Assembly (NCBI RefSeq): GCF_000420025.1
Contig: NZ_ATUD01000009.1
Span: forward strand, 62,001-126,000
Reading direction: 5' to 3'
Source of the DNA: Patulibacter americanus DSM 16676
Lineage (GTDB): Bacteria > Actinomycetota > Thermoleophilia > Solirubrobacterales > Solirubrobacteraceae
DNA: 64,000 bases
Shown here in pieces: positions 1-14,760 of this stretch. Each line of letters starts with the position of its first letter. Position 1 is the first letter of the stretch. The notes below the pieces were generated by a model that made no database searches, was not told the DNA's origin, and saw only the letters and a list, made by a program, of their open reading frames with translations. The position numbers and the translations under genes were made by a program.

Positions 1-1
1 C

Positions 2-817
2 GCGGAGGAGGGCCGGGAGGCGAACGTGCGCCTGCTCGTCGGCTCCTACGTGACGATGGGCCGCGGCAAGCGTGCCGGCGCGAAGGTGCCCGCCCGCACC
101 CAGACCCGGTACGTCCGGTTCATGGGCGACGTCGCGAAGCAGCTGTCCGACCTGCCGCTGGCGGGCTACCTCACGTTCAACGAGCCGAACTACCGCACCG
201 CCTGGCCGACGCGCCGCGAGCGTGAGTGGGTCCGGCTCTCCAACCGCGTCTACACGGCGATGAAGCGCGCGGACCGCGGCGCGAAGGTGCTCGTCGGCGA
301 GGCCGCGCCGAACACCCGCTCCGGCGATGCCGCCACGAACCCGGGCGCGTTCTTCCGCAAGGCGCTCTACCTCGACGCGAACTACAAGCCGACGAGTCGC
401 TCCAAGGCCGCGCGGACGAAGCTCCTGGGCGACGGCTTCACGCTGCACACCTACGACTTCGTCCGCTCCCCGACGAAGGCGACCACGGCGACGGACCAGT
501 GGACGCACGGCAACCTGAAGACGACGGTGGCGCAGGTCAAGCGCCTCGCGCGCGCCGGGCGCCTGTCGGGCACCGCCGCGCGGAACATCCACATCACGGA
601 GTTCGCGTACCGCACCGCGGGGGGCCACCGGACCCCGGACGCGCGGGCCGCGCGCTACCTTCGCTCCGCCTTCGCGTCGGCGAAGCGCTCCCGGATCAAG
701 ACGTTCATCTGGTACCAGGTGCGTGACCCGAAGGGCCGCAGCGACTGGAAGTCCGGGCTCCGCACCTCGTCGGGCAAGGCCCGGAAGACCTGGAGCGTCT
801 GGCGCCGCCTCCGCTAG
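2..817 (+). CDS. Glycosidase-like TIM-barrel protein, 5' truncated by window edge
   Basis: This is the C-terminal part of a probable (beta/alpha)8 glycoside hydrolase of the clan GH-A kind. The frame is open to the left edge. An in-frame GTG at 26 lies inside a predicted barrel strand (RLLVGSYV), so the true start is almost certainly upstream. TFNEPN has the Asn-Glu-Pro typical of the strand-4 acid/base glutamate, and ITEFAYRT supplies a candidate strand-7 nucleophile glutamate. A late FIWYQV resembles strand 8. The protein is Arg/Lys-rich and ends at the barrel without an extra domain. It converges on the DUF4235 gene and lies near a secreted GH2 enzyme, so a role in polysaccharide turnover outside the cell is plausible. 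The family cannot be fixed without the N-terminus. Confidence 0.6.
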   Translation, partial: AEEGREANVRLLVGSYVTMGRGKRAGAKVPARTQTRYVRFMGDVAKQLSDLPLAGYLTFNEPNYRTAWPTRREREWVRLSNRVYTAMKRADRGAKVLVGEAAPNTRSGDAATNPGAFFRKALYLDANYKPTSRSKAARTKLLGDGFTLHTYDFVRSPTKATTATDQWTHGNLKTTVAQVKRLARAGRLSGTAARNIHITEFAYRTAGGHRTPDARAARYLRSAFASAKRSRIKTFIWYQVRDPKGRSDWKSGLRTSSGKARKTWSVWRRLR

Positions 818-838
818 CGGCGCCCGGGGTGCCCGCGC

Positions 839-1126
839 TCAGGCGTGGGCGCCCTTCTGCTCCTCCTTGTGGTCCCCGGGCCACGTGCCGAAGAGGTGCT
901 CGAACACGAGCATCCCGTAGCGGCTGACCGCCGCGTTCGTGGCCGCGAAGATCGCGGACTGCAGGACCGTGGCGGCGATCGCCCGGCCGGCCGGGTCCTC
1001 GCGGACGTCCGGGTCGGGCAGATCGCCGCCGTCGACGCGCTGCCAGATCTGATTGAAGAGCGCCATCGCGAGGCGCGAGGCGATCAGCCCGGCGATGAGG
1101 CTGAACGGCTTGAAGAGGAGCTTCAT
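839..1126 (-). CDS. DUF4235 small membrane protein
   Basis: This 95-residue protein matches the actinobacterial DUF4235 pattern: an MKLLFKPFSLIAG opening, a first hydrophobic segment (about 7-28), a charged Asp/Glu/Arg loop, a second hydrophobic stretch (about 49-70) and a C-terminal FEHLFGTWPG. It is an inner-membrane protein of unknown function and of the usual family length. The ATG is supported by a -10-like TAGTGT (1139-1134 on this strand) ending 7 nt upstream, which implies a leaderless mRNA. It diverges from the GH2 gene across 49 bp. Confidence 0.8.
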   Translation of the reverse strand: MKLLFKPFSLIAGLIASRLAMALFNQIWQRVDGGDLPDPDVREDPAGRAIAATVLQSAIFAATNAAVSRYGMLVFEHLFGTWPGDHKEEQKGAHA

Positions 1127-1133
1127 CGCCGCG

Positions 1134-1169
1134 ACACTAGCGCGGAGAAGGGCCGCCGCGTGCTAGAGA
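1134..1169. promoter_or_regulatory. Divergent promoter pair, DUF4235 / GH2
   Basis: The 49-bp gap between the divergent starts holds two -10-like hexamers: TAGTGT reading left (1139-1134) and TAGAGA reading right (1164-1169). They end 7 and 6 nt before the ATGs. No clear -35 boxes were found. Assignment rests on spacing shared with many other genes in the window. Confidence 0.5.
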
Positions 1170-1175
1170 GCAGGG

Positions 1176-3302
1176 ATGCACCGTCCCCTCCGGGTCGCCG
1201 CGCGCGCGGCGACCCTGGCCCTCGTCCTCGCCGGAAGCGCCGCAGCATCAGCGGCCGCTCAGGACGCACCCCCAGCGACGCCCCCGGCCCCGGCGCCCGC
1301 TCCGCCCGGGACGACCACCGCCCCGGCGACCCCGCCCGCCCCGGACGTCCCGCGTCCGGCCCCGACGCCCCCCACCGCGGGCGCCCGCGAGTTCGCCGGG
1401 CAGGACGACCGCTGGACCGTCGGCGGCGCGTGGCTCATCCGCCGCGACCAGGGCAACGTCGGCATGAAGGAGGGGTGGGAGCGCCGGGCCAGCCCCGTCG
1501 GCTGGACCGCGGGCAGCGTCCCGAACGTGTGGAACGCCGGGGACAACAGCCCGGAGTCGCAGGCCGGCGGCATCACCTGGTACCGCCGCGAGCTGCGGCT
1601 GCCGCGGATCCCGAAGGCCCGCAAGGGCGGCGCGTTCGTGCTGCGGTTCGAGCGGGTCGCCGTCGCCGCCCAGGTGTGGGTCGACGGCGAGAAGATCGGC
1701 AGCCACCGCGGCGCCTACGAGCCGTTCGAGCTGCGGATCCCGGCCAAGCGGGCGCGCGACGGCAAGGTCACGCTCGTCGTGCGCACGACCAACGTCCGCA
1801 ACGTCGGCGACTTCCCGCCCGCCTCGACGCAGCGCGACGGCACCCCCGGCGGCGGCTGGTGGAACGACGGCGGCATCCCGCGCGAGGTCGTCCTGCGCTA
1901 CGCCGACGGCCTCGACCTCTCCCCGGTGCAGATCACGCCCGACCTGCCGTCCGCCGACAGCTCGGGCCTGCTCCGCGTCCGCGCGACGGTGACCAACGTC
2001 GCGTCCGGCACCCGCCGGGCCCGCGTGCAGATCCGCGTCGGCGACCGCGTCAAGCGCCTGGGCGACGTGCGGCTGAAGGGCGGCGAGAGCCGGGAGCTCG
2101 AGGGTCGGATGAGCGTGCCCGATCCGATCGTCTGGACGCCGAAGAAGCCGACGCTCTACACGGCCGGCGTCGAGGCGCGGCTGACGAGCGGCAAGCGCGA
2201 GGGGGAGCGGGTCGCCCGCTACCGCGTGCGCACCGGCATCCGCTCCGTGAAGGTCGTCAAGGGCCACCTGCAGCTGAACTTCCGCGACGTCAACCTGCGC
2301 GGGTCCGGCCTGCACGAGATGGACATCCGGCGGGCGAGCGCGCTGACGAACCACGGGCAGAACGAGCTCCTGCAGCAGGTGCGCGACCTCGGCGGCCTCG
2401 TGCTGCGCGCGCACTACCCGCTGCACCCGCGGATCCTGGAGGAGGCCGACCGCCAGGGCCTCCTCGTCTGGAGCGAGATCCCGGTCTACCAGGTGCGCCA
2501 GAGCCAGCTCGCACGCCCGTCCGTGCTGAACAACGCGCTCGAGCTGCTCGAGTCGATGATCGTCACGAACGCCCACCACCCGTCCGTGTTCACGTGGTCC
2601 GTCGGCAACGAGCTGACGACGAACCCGGGCAAGCCGATCGTGGACTACTTCAAGGCCACGCGGAAGGTCGTGGACGAGCTCGACCGCAGCCGGCCGATGG
2701 CCTACGCCCGCCAATCCGGCGTGCGCTACGGCTGCGTCGGGGCGTACGGCCCGGTCGACCTGCTCGGCCTGAACGACTACTTCGGCTGGTACGGCGCGCC
2801 GGACGACCCGCTGTCGAATCCGGCCGAGCTCGGCCCCTTCCTGGACCGCCTGCGCGCCTGCAACCCGCGCGAGGCGATCATGATCACCGAGACCGGGGCC
2901 GAGGCCAACCACGACGGTCCCGTCACGAACGCCGGCACGTACGCGTTCCAGGCGGCGTACGCGGCGCACCACTTCGGCGTCTACCGCTCGAAGCCCTGGC
3001 TCTCCGGGGCGATCTGGTGGGGCCTGCGCGAGTTCCGCGTGCGGCCGAACTGGGCCGGGGGCAACCCGGCCCCGACGCCGCCGTGGCACGGCAAGGGCCT
3101 CCTGGGTCGGGACTTCTCGAAGAAGCCCGCGTGGACGGTGCTCCGCGACGAGTTCCGCAGCGTCGACCAGCTCTCGGCGCCGTCGACGGCGCCCGTGACG
3201 ATCCCGCCCTCGCCGCCCGGCCGCTCGTCCGCCGCGGGCACGGGGGAGGACGGCGACCCCGCCGCCGCCCCGGGCGACGGCGCGGCGACGCCGGGCGCCT
3301 GA
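1176..3302 (+). CDS. Secreted glycoside hydrolase family 2 enzyme
   Basis: This 708-residue enzyme has a signal peptide (about 1-28, ending in Ala-rich SAAASAAAQ) and a Pro/Thr/Ala linker to about 65. These are followed by the GH2 order: jelly-roll sugar-binding domain (about 75-240, with WYRREL and the VWVDGEKIGSHRGAYEPF signature), Ig-like sandwich (about 250-355) and TIM barrel (about 360-660). Glu479 in SVGNEL is the expected acid/base and Glu572 in ITETGAE the expected nucleophile. The LRAHYPLHPRILEEADRQGLLVWSEIP stretch (from about 410) is the usual GH2 barrel entry. The family contains beta-galactosidases, glucuronidases and mannosidases; the substrate cannot be told here. A Pro/Gly/Ala-rich tail follows the barrel. 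A -10-like TAGAGA ends 6 nt before the ATG. Confidence 0.88.
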   Translation: MHRPLRVAARAATLALVLAGSAAASAAAQDAPPATPPAPAPAPPGTTTAPATPPAPDVPRPAPTPPTAGAREFAGQDDRWTVGGAWLIRRDQGNVGMKEGWERRASPVGWTAGSVPNVWNAGDNSPESQAGGITWYRRELRLPRIPKARKGGAFVLRFERVAVAAQVWVDGEKIGSHRGAYEPFELRIPAKRARDGKVTLVVRTTNVRNVGDFPPASTQRDGTPGGGWWNDGGIPREVVLRYADGLDLSPVQITPDLPSADSSGLLRVRATVTNVASGTRRARVQIRVGDRVKRLGDVRLKGGESRELEGRMSVPDPIVWTPKKPTLYTAGVEARLTSGKREGERVARYRVRTGIRSVKVVKGHLQLNFRDVNLRGSGLHEMDIRRASALTNHGQNELLQQVRDLGGLVLRAHYPLHPRILEEADRQGLLVWSEIPVYQVRQSQLARPSVLNNALELLESMIVTNAHHPSVFTWSVGNELTTNPGKPIVDYFKATRKVVDELDRSRPMAYARQSGVRYGCVGAYGPVDLLGLNDYFGWYGAPDDPLSNPAELGPFLDRLRACNPREAIMITETGAEANHDGPVTNAGTYAFQAAYAAHHFGVYRSKPWLSGAIWWGLREFRVRPNWAGGNPAPTPPWHGKGLLGRDFSKKPAWTVLRDEFRSVDQLSAPSTAPVTIPPSPPGRSSAAGTGEDGDPAAAPGDGAATPGA

Positions 3303-3317
3303 CGCCACCGCCCCCGG

Positions 3318-3361
3318 CACCCCCGGACGGCTTCGGCCATCCGGGGGTGGCGGGGCGTTTT
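3318..3361 (+). terminator. Intrinsic terminator after the GH2 gene
   Basis: A 14-bp stem with one C-A mismatch (5' arm 3318-3331, 3' arm 3336-3349) is capped by a UUCG tetraloop and followed shortly by TTTT at 3358-3361. It is the most canonical rho-independent terminator in the window and insulates the L25 gene. Confidence 0.85.
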
Positions 3362-3375
3362 GCGCCGTCCTCCGC

Positions 3376-3381
3376 TAAGAT
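3376..3381 (+). promoter_or_regulatory. -10 box of rplY
   Basis: TAAGAT lies 12 nt before the rplY ATG, which would give a leader of only about 5-6 nt. No ribosome binding site fits between it and the start. Confidence 0.5.
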
Positions 3382-3393
3382 CCTCCGTCGCTC

Positions 3394-4053
3394 ATGGCCA
3401 CGAACTCTTCCTCGCTCGCAGTCGCTTCCCGCGAACCCGCCCACTCGCGTGAGGCCCGGCGTGCCCGTCGTCAGGGCAGCGTCCCCGGCGTCATCTACGG
3501 CGGCGACGAGCAGCCCGTCTCGATCGCCGTCAACGAGCGCGATCTGCGCCACACGCTCGCCGCGAAGGGCGCCGTCATCGACGTCGCCATCGACGGCGGC
3601 GCGACGCAGCCCGTCGTGCTCAAGGAGGCCCAGCGCCACCCGGTCCGCGGCCAGATCGTGCACGTCGACCTCCTCCGCGTCGACCTGAAGCAGAAGATCC
3701 AGGCCGTCGTCCCCGTCGAGGTGACGGGTGCCGACGAGGCCGAGGGCGTCAAGCTCGGCGGCATCGTGGAGCAGATCGTCCGCGAGGTCACCATCGAGGC
3801 CCTCCCGAACGAGATCCCCGAGTCCGTCTCGATCTCGGTCCTGAACCTCGAGATCGGCAACAACCTGACCGTCGGCGACATCGAGATCCCCTCGACCGCC
3901 ACGCTGATCGACGAGCCCGACAACGTGGCCGTCAACCTGAGCGCCCCGCGTCTGGCCTCCGAGGTCGAGGCCGAGGCCGAGGCCGCCGCCGAGGCCGGTG
4001 CCGCCGCCGCCGAGGGCAGCGAGGCCGCGCCCGCCGGTTCCGGCGACGAGTAG
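3394..4053 (+). CDS. rplY: 50S ribosomal protein L25 / general stress protein Ctc
   Basis: This 219-residue protein binds 5S rRNA in the large subunit. It is the long CTC/TL5 form: an N-terminal L25 domain (about 1-95, with REPAHSREARRARRQGSVPGV and VHVDLLRVD), a C-terminal TL5 beta domain (about 100-185, with LPNEIPESVSISV and LTVGDIEIP), and an acidic Ala/Glu tail from about 190. The gene is directly followed by pth, a pairing seen across Gram-positive bacteria, where both products serve translation. The ATG begins at the conserved protein end. Confidence 0.97.
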   Translation: MATNSSSLAVASREPAHSREARRARRQGSVPGVIYGGDEQPVSIAVNERDLRHTLAAKGAVIDVAIDGGATQPVVLKEAQRHPVRGQIVHVDLLRVDLKQKIQAVVPVEVTGADEAEGVKLGGIVEQIVREVTIEALPNEIPESVSISVLNLEIGNNLTVGDIEIPSTATLIDEPDNVAVNLSAPRLASEVEAEAEAAAEAGAAAAEGSEAAPAGSGDE

Positions 4054-4067
4054 GCCGCTCGGGGTTC

Positions 4068-4093
4068 CCGCCGGACGCCCACGCGTCCGGCGG
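4068..4093 (+). terminator. Hairpin between rplY and pth
   Basis: A perfect 11-bp GC stem (4068-4078 with 4083-4093) with a four-base loop and no T-run. It could end rplY transcription or act as a partial terminator or RNA stabiliser within an rplY-pth operon. Confidence 0.5.
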
Positions 4094-4128
4094 TCGAGCC
4101 CCGGCCCGATTTCCTCCCCCGCTCCCCG

Positions 4129-4740
4129 ATGATGCTCCGCGGCGGCGCCACGCCCGTCGACTGGCTGGTCGTCGGTCTCGGGAACCCCGGCTCCCAGTAC
4201 GACCGGACGCCGCACAACGCGGGGTTCCAGGTCGCCGAGGAGCTGGCCCGCCGTTGGGACCTCGGCAAGCCGCGCGACAAGTTCCGCGGCCGGCTCTACG
4301 ACGGCGCCGTCCGCGAGTTCCCGGGCGAGCCGCCCGTGCGCGTCGGCGTCCTGCTGCCGCAGACGTTCATGAACGAGTCGGGCCGCTCCGTCAGCCCGGC
4401 GCGCGGCCAGCTCAAGGTGCCTCTCGAGCGCATCCTCGTCCTGCACGACGAGATCGACCTGGCCTTCGGCGACGTCCGCTGGCGCCTCGGCGGCGGCCTG
4501 GCGGGGCACAACGGCCTGAAGTCCCTCAAGCGCGAGCTGGGCGAGCCGACGTTCGGCCGCGTGCGCATCGGCGTCGGCCGCCCGAACTCGACGGACCCCG
4601 AGATCGTCTCGGCCTACGTCCTGGGCAAGTGGCGCCAGGAGGGCTGGGAGGTCGAGGACCTGATCAAGACGGCGGCGGACGCGGCCGAGGCGATCGTCTT
4701 CGGGCGTCGCGAGCTCGTGGCGAACAAGCCGAACGGCTGA
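4129..4740 (+). CDS. pth: Peptidyl-tRNA hydrolase
   Basis: Pth cleaves peptidyl-tRNA released by stalled ribosomes and recycles the tRNA. The 203-residue protein has the GLGNPGSQYDRTPHNAGF signature with catalytic His29, the FMNESG loop (tRNA-binding Asn), LHDEIDL (the Asp that orients the His) and GGLAGHNGLKS. Two adjacent ATGs (4129 and 4132) can start it, and no clear ribosome binding site separates them. It converges with guaB across a shared hairpin. Confidence 0.97.
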   Translation: MMLRGGATPVDWLVVGLGNPGSQYDRTPHNAGFQVAEELARRWDLGKPRDKFRGRLYDGAVREFPGEPPVRVGVLLPQTFMNESGRSVSPARGQLKVPLERILVLHDEIDLAFGDVRWRLGGGLAGHNGLKSLKRELGEPTFGRVRIGVGRPNSTDPEIVSAYVLGKWRQEGWEVEDLIKTAADAAEAIVFGRRELVANKPNG

Positions 4741-4797
4741 GTCGGGCGGGGGCGTCGCCGGCCGCCGGTGGCCGTCGGACGCACCCCCAGAACGAGC

Positions 4798-4822
4798 ACG
4801 GGCCCGCTTGTGGCGGGCCCGT
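4798..4822. terminator. Bidirectional terminator between pth and guaB
   Basis: A perfect 10-bp inverted repeat (4798-4807 with 4813-4822, ACGGGCCCGC/GCGGGCCCGT) with a five-base loop lies between the two convergent stops. It can serve both strands. There is no strong T-tract on either side. Confidence 0.75.
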
Positions 4823-4855
4823 CGTCGTGGAGGCCCTGCGGGCCTGGGGTGCGTC

Positions 4856-10151
<5,296 letters not shown>

Positions 10152-10154
10152 GCC

Positions 10155-10179
10155 CGCGGGCGTCGACGGGGCGCCCGCG
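10155..10179 (+). terminator. Hairpin after mfd
   Basis: An 8-bp GC stem (10155-10162 with 10172-10179) with a nine-base loop, directly after the mfd stop and lacking a T-run. Moderate candidate. Confidence 0.4.
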
Positions 10180-10196
10180 CGGGTCCGGCGTTCCGG

Positions 10197-10282
10197 CCCG
10201 GTTCGCGTCGCGGAAGCTTCGCGAACCCGGGTAGGAATACGTACGTGGCCCTGAGCACAGGCTTAGGTGCGATCGCTACTCT
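10197..10282 (+). promoter_or_regulatory. Inverted repeat and -10 box upstream of the parvulin gene
   Basis: An imperfect inverted repeat pairs 10197-10207 with 10220-10231 (CCCGGTTCGCG against CGCGAACCCGGG, one bulge) and ends just before GGGTAGGAATAC. The -10-like TACTCT (10277-10282) ends 7 nt before the ATG. The repeat may be an operator or a readthrough hairpin. Confidence 0.4.
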
Positions 10283-10289
10283 CCGCCTG

Positions 10290-11456
10290 ATGCCTCGTCC
10301 CCAGTTCTCCGCCAGAGCCGCCCTTCTCTCCGCTGCGGTCGTACCGACGGCGATGGCCCTCGCCGGGTGCGGCGGAGGTCTCTCCGCCGACGCCGTCGCG
10401 AAGGTCGACGGCAACGAGGTCACGAAGACCTCGCTCGAGCAGATGGAGAAGCTGCAGCTCACGCAGATCTCGCAGCAGCTCAAGGGCGGCAAGCTCTTCT
10501 CGGCGCCCAACCCGACGCTCGTCTCGTTCAAGGCGCCCTTCACCGAGTGCGTGACGCTCGCGAAGAAGGTGCTGCCGAAGGAGCAGCGGCCCGCCGACGC
10601 CGCGCTCAAGCAGACGTGCGCCGGCATCCCGAAGCAGTCGAAGGAGCAGGCGCTCCAGGCGCTGATCGTCACCAAGATCGCCGACGGCGAGGCCGAGGAG
10701 AAGAAGGTCACGGCCTCCGATGCGGACATCAAGAAGGGCAAGGAGGAGCTCCTCACGGCCCTCGGCGCGAAGGGCCAGGTGCCCAAGCTCCTCAAGCTCA
10801 CCGGCGCGTCGGACGAGCTGCTGACGGACCAGGCGAAGACCACCGTGCTGCTCACGAAGGTCCAGGAGAAGATCCGCAAGGACGCCAGCAAGGTCACCGA
10901 CGCCGACGTCCAGGCCGCGTACGACAAGAACAAGGCCCAGTACGCGCAGCCCGAGTCGCGCGAGCTCCACGTCGTGCTGACGAAGACCGAGGCCCAGGCC
11001 GAGAAGGCCAAGAAGGCCGTCGAGGACGGCGACTCGTTCGCGTCCGTGGCGAAGAAGTACTCCATCGACCAGGTCACGAAGAGCCAGGGCGGCAAGCTGA
11101 CGGTCGCGAAGGGCCAGCAGGAGGCGCAGCTCGAGAAGGCCGCCTTCGCCGCCAAGAAGGGCGAGGTCGCCGGTCCGGTCAAGAGCGAGTCGGGCTACTA
11201 CGTCCTGCAGGTCGACAAGGTCGTCCCCGCCAAGCAGATCCCCTTCGCGCAGGTCAAGACCGCGCTGAAGCAGCAGCTTCAGACCTCCAAGCCGGCGGAG
11301 GCCCTCCAGAAGTGGACCGAGGGCGTGACGAAGGAGTGGAAGGCCAAGACGGAGTGCCGCGAGGGGTACAACACCATCGAGTTCTGCAAGAACGCTCCGA
11401 AGCCCACGACGACGACCGGTGCCGCCGGCGCCGCCGGCGCGCAGCAGGGCCAGTAG
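10290..11456 (+). CDS. Lipoprotein peptidyl-prolyl isomerase, SurA/PrsA-like
   Basis: This 388-residue protein is a probable extracytoplasmic foldase. A lipoprotein signal ends in ALAGC with lipidated Cys27. A SurA-N-like helical region (about 35-205) follows, then a parvulin (PpiC) domain at about 215-330 (ESRELHVVLTKTEAQAEKAK ... FASVAKKYSIDQVTKSQGG ... GYYVLQVDKVVP). The tail is Lys-rich and ends Ala/Gly/Gln-rich. It sits between mfd and mazG, as in related actinobacteria. An upstream in-frame codon at 10245 would bury the lipobox and crosses the promoter, so the ATG at 10290 is used. Confidence 0.9.
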   Translation: MPRPQFSARAALLSAAVVPTAMALAGCGGGLSADAVAKVDGNEVTKTSLEQMEKLQLTQISQQLKGGKLFSAPNPTLVSFKAPFTECVTLAKKVLPKEQRPADAALKQTCAGIPKQSKEQALQALIVTKIADGEAEEKKVTASDADIKKGKEELLTALGAKGQVPKLLKLTGASDELLTDQAKTTVLLTKVQEKIRKDASKVTDADVQAAYDKNKAQYAQPESRELHVVLTKTEAQAEKAKKAVEDGDSFASVAKKYSIDQVTKSQGGKLTVAKGQQEAQLEKAAFAAKKGEVAGPVKSESGYYVLQVDKVVPAKQIPFAQVKTALKQQLQTSKPAEALQKWTEGVTKEWKAKTECREGYNTIEFCKNAPKPTTTTGAAGAAGAQQGQ

Positions 11457-11464
11457 GCACCGTC

Positions 11465-11486
11465 GCCCGGGGCGCCGTCCCCGGGC
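11465..11486 (+). terminator. Hairpin after the parvulin gene
   Basis: A perfect 8-bp stem (11465-11472 with 11479-11486, GCCCGGGG/CCCCGGGC) with a six-base loop and no T-run, between the parvulin stop and the mazG promoter. Confidence 0.5.
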
Positions 11487-11549
11487 CCGAAGGGCCGACA
11501 CGGTCCGCGCGCTCACGGGGCTCCGTCGCCGGAGCGCTACCGTGGACCC

Positions 11550-12440
11550 GTGCCGCGTGACGAGATCATCTCCGCGCTCGGTGCGCTCGACGACCTCACC
11601 CGTCGTCTGCGTATCGAGTGCCCCTGGGACCGTGAGCAGGACGAGCGCACGATCGTCCCGCACACGCTCGAAGAGGCCTACGAGCTTGCGGACGCCGCGA
11701 ACTCCGGCGACGACGCCAAGCTCCGCGACGAGCTCGGCGACGTCCTCTTCCAGGTCCACTTCCTCTCGCTCCTGCTCGAGGAGCGCGGCGCCGGCGACCT
11801 GGCGGACGTCGCACGCGGCACGCGCCGCAAGCTGATCCGCCGCCATCCGCACGTCTTCGCGGCGGACAGCCCGGAGATGGCCGAGGTGCTCGCGGCGGAC
11901 GCCGCCGAGCAGGCGGAGACGACGCGTCGGGCCGGCGCCCAGCTGCAGGCGGTGACCGGCGCCGACGACGTGCTCGCGAACTGGGACCGCATCAAGCAGA
12001 CCGAGGCCGGCCGCGAGGGCGGGATCTTCGGCGAGGTCCCCGACAACCTGCCGTCCCTGCTGTTCGCCCGCAAGGTGCAGCGCCGCGCCGCCTCGTCCGG
12101 GTTCGACCCGATCGGCGTGGACGAGGCGATCGAGGCCGCGCACGCGCAGCTCGACCGCATGGCCGAGACGATCCGCGCCGGGGCGCGTGCCGCCACGTTC
12201 GAGGCTCTCGGCGACGCGCTGTTCGCCATGGCGAACGTGGCCCGCAAGGCCAAGGCCGACCCGGAGATCGCGCTGCGCTCGGCGAGTGCCCGGTTCCGGG
12301 ACCGCGTGCTGCGCGCCGAGGCCCTGGCCGAGTCCGAGGGCCACACGTGGAGCGCCCTCGACGACGACGACCGCCTGGGCTACTACGCCCAGGTGCTCTT
12401 CGCCGAGGGTGGCGGCGGGGCGCAGCCCGACGACGCCTGA
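11550..12440 (+). CDS. mazG: Nucleoside triphosphate pyrophosphohydrolase MazG
   Basis: MazG hydrolyses NTPs/dNTPs to monophosphates plus pyrophosphate and clears aberrant nucleotides. The 296-residue protein has two MazG domains. The first holds CPWDREQ, the metal-binding LEEAYELADA and ELGDVLFQVHFLSLLL (about 24-80). The second begins near 150 (NLPSLLFARKVQRRAA) and ends with EALGDALFAMANVARKAKADPEIAL. The GTG start follows a -10-like TACCGT by 6 nt. Proximity to mfd and eno matches the mfd-mazG-eno neighbourhood of other actinobacteria. Confidence 0.95.
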   Translation: MPRDEIISALGALDDLTRRLRIECPWDREQDERTIVPHTLEEAYELADAANSGDDAKLRDELGDVLFQVHFLSLLLEERGAGDLADVARGTRRKLIRRHPHVFAADSPEMAEVLAADAAEQAETTRRAGAQLQAVTGADDVLANWDRIKQTEAGREGGIFGEVPDNLPSLLFARKVQRRAASSGFDPIGVDEAIEAAHAQLDRMAETIRAGARAATFEALGDALFAMANVARKAKADPEIALRSASARFRDRVLRAEALAESEGHTWSALDDDDRLGYYAQVLFAEGGGGAQPDDA

Positions 12441-12483
12441 GGCGGCCGCCGGCCGTCGCCCGCGGCCCGTCGGTCAGGATCCG

Positions 12484-12497
12484 CGGCCCGCGGGCCG
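12484..12497. terminator. Palindrome between convergent mazG and PG-binding gene
   Basis: CGGCCCGCGGGCCG is a perfect 14-nt palindrome in the 70-bp convergent gap. It is a weak candidate for a shared terminator. Confidence 0.35.
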
Positions 12498-12510
12498 TAG
12501 CCCGCGTGGC

Positions 12511-12837
12511 TCAGGCCGCGAGCAGCGCGTCCGCGGTGCGGCGGTCCGCCACGCCGGTGCACGGCAGCCCACGGTGGCGCTGGAACCGCGCGACGGCATC
12601 CGTCGTCGGACGGTCCCAGTGGGCGCTCTGCAGGTCGTGGTCCAGCTCGCCGGCCCGCACGAGCAGCGCCTGGGCGTCGGCCGCCTGGAGGGCCGGGACC
12701 ATCTGCTCCTCGGCCTCGCCGGGCACGAGCGCCGCGGCGAGCGCGCCGAGCAGCGCGGTGGCCGGCGAGCGCGGGCGGCGGAGCGTGGACGTCCAGGCCG
12801 GACGCGCGTGGTGGTGGGGGTGGGTGGTGGTCGACAT
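12511..12837 (-). CDS. Small protein with PG_binding_1-like C-terminus
   Basis: This 108-residue protein has a His/Arg/Pro-rich N-terminus (MSTTTHPHHHARP), a middle Ala/Glu-rich segment, and a C-terminal stretch TTDAVARFQRHRGLPCTGVA followed by DRRTADALL. That stretch fits the PG_binding_1 repeat (T-AV--FQ---GL---G-AD--T---L). Such modules bind peptidoglycan, but no signal peptide is visible, so an envelope role is uncertain. The ATG at 12837 has GAAGGG 5 nt upstream and is preferred over one nine codons earlier. Confidence 0.6.
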   Translation of the reverse strand: MSTTTHPHHHARPAWTSTLRRPRSPATALLGALAAALVPGEAEEQMVPALQAADAQALLVRAGELDHDLQSAHWDRPTTDAVARFQRHRGLPCTGVADRRTADALLAA

Positions 12838-12917
12838 GCTGGCCCTTCGGTGGGGTGCCTCCACCGTCCCACGCCGTCCTGAGCGGACCTCGTGCTCGGC
12901 CTCAACGGCACCTGAGT

Positions 12918-12946
12918 CCGCCCGGCGCGCTGGTCGCGCCGGGCGG
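12918..12946. terminator. Orphan 12-bp hairpin
   Basis: A perfect 12-bp stem (12918-12929 with 12935-12946) with a five-base loop stands between a gene start on the minus strand and the decayed SDR fragment. No intact gene ends here, so it may be the terminator of a lost gene. Confidence 0.45.
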
Positions 12947-13079
12947 TGGAACCATCGTGGCGCAGGGGTGCTCGCACGACCATGGGGGATGGCCCCCGGG
13001 CGACCCGAGGAGAACCCCGACGCCCCTGAGGACCACCCCGACGGCCCCGGGTCATCCCGCCCCGCTGCTCGACGCCCGC

Positions 13080-14580
<1,501 letters not shown>

Positions 14581-14588
14581 AACGGACC

Positions 14589-14619
14589 CGCGTCCGGCCC
14601 GCTGCACGGGCCGGACGCG
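14589..14619 (+). terminator. Terminator hairpin of eno
   Basis: A perfect 13-bp stem (14589-14601 with 14607-14619) with a five-base loop starts 8 nt after the eno stop. There is no T-run, as is common for GC-rich actinobacterial terminators. Confidence 0.7.
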
Positions 14620-14637
14620 CGGCGCCGCGGCGGCCGC

Positions 14638-14709
14638 GGAACGCCCTGGCGAACAGGCGTTCCGGGGTCCTGCAACGGATCTTGCGTCCCGTCCGGTCGC
14701 GGCGTTGCA
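14638..14709. repeat. Two further inverted repeats in the eno-ftsB gap
   Basis: After the eno terminator come two more inverted repeats: GGAACGCC/GGCGTTCC (14638-14645 with 14656-14663) and TGCAACG/CGTTGCA (14671-14677 with 14703-14709). They could structure a leader for the downstream divisome gene or a small RNA. No coding sequence was seen. Confidence 0.35.
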
Positions 14710-14760
14710 AGTCTCGGTGCGGCGCGAGGAACGGGCCCCACGCCGACCAATACCCGGGGC

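Noticed and set aside
845-3688. Very long open frame overlapping GH2 and L25 genes
   Set aside because: Arg/Pro/Gly-dominated shadow of real genes in a GC-rich genome; no motifs.
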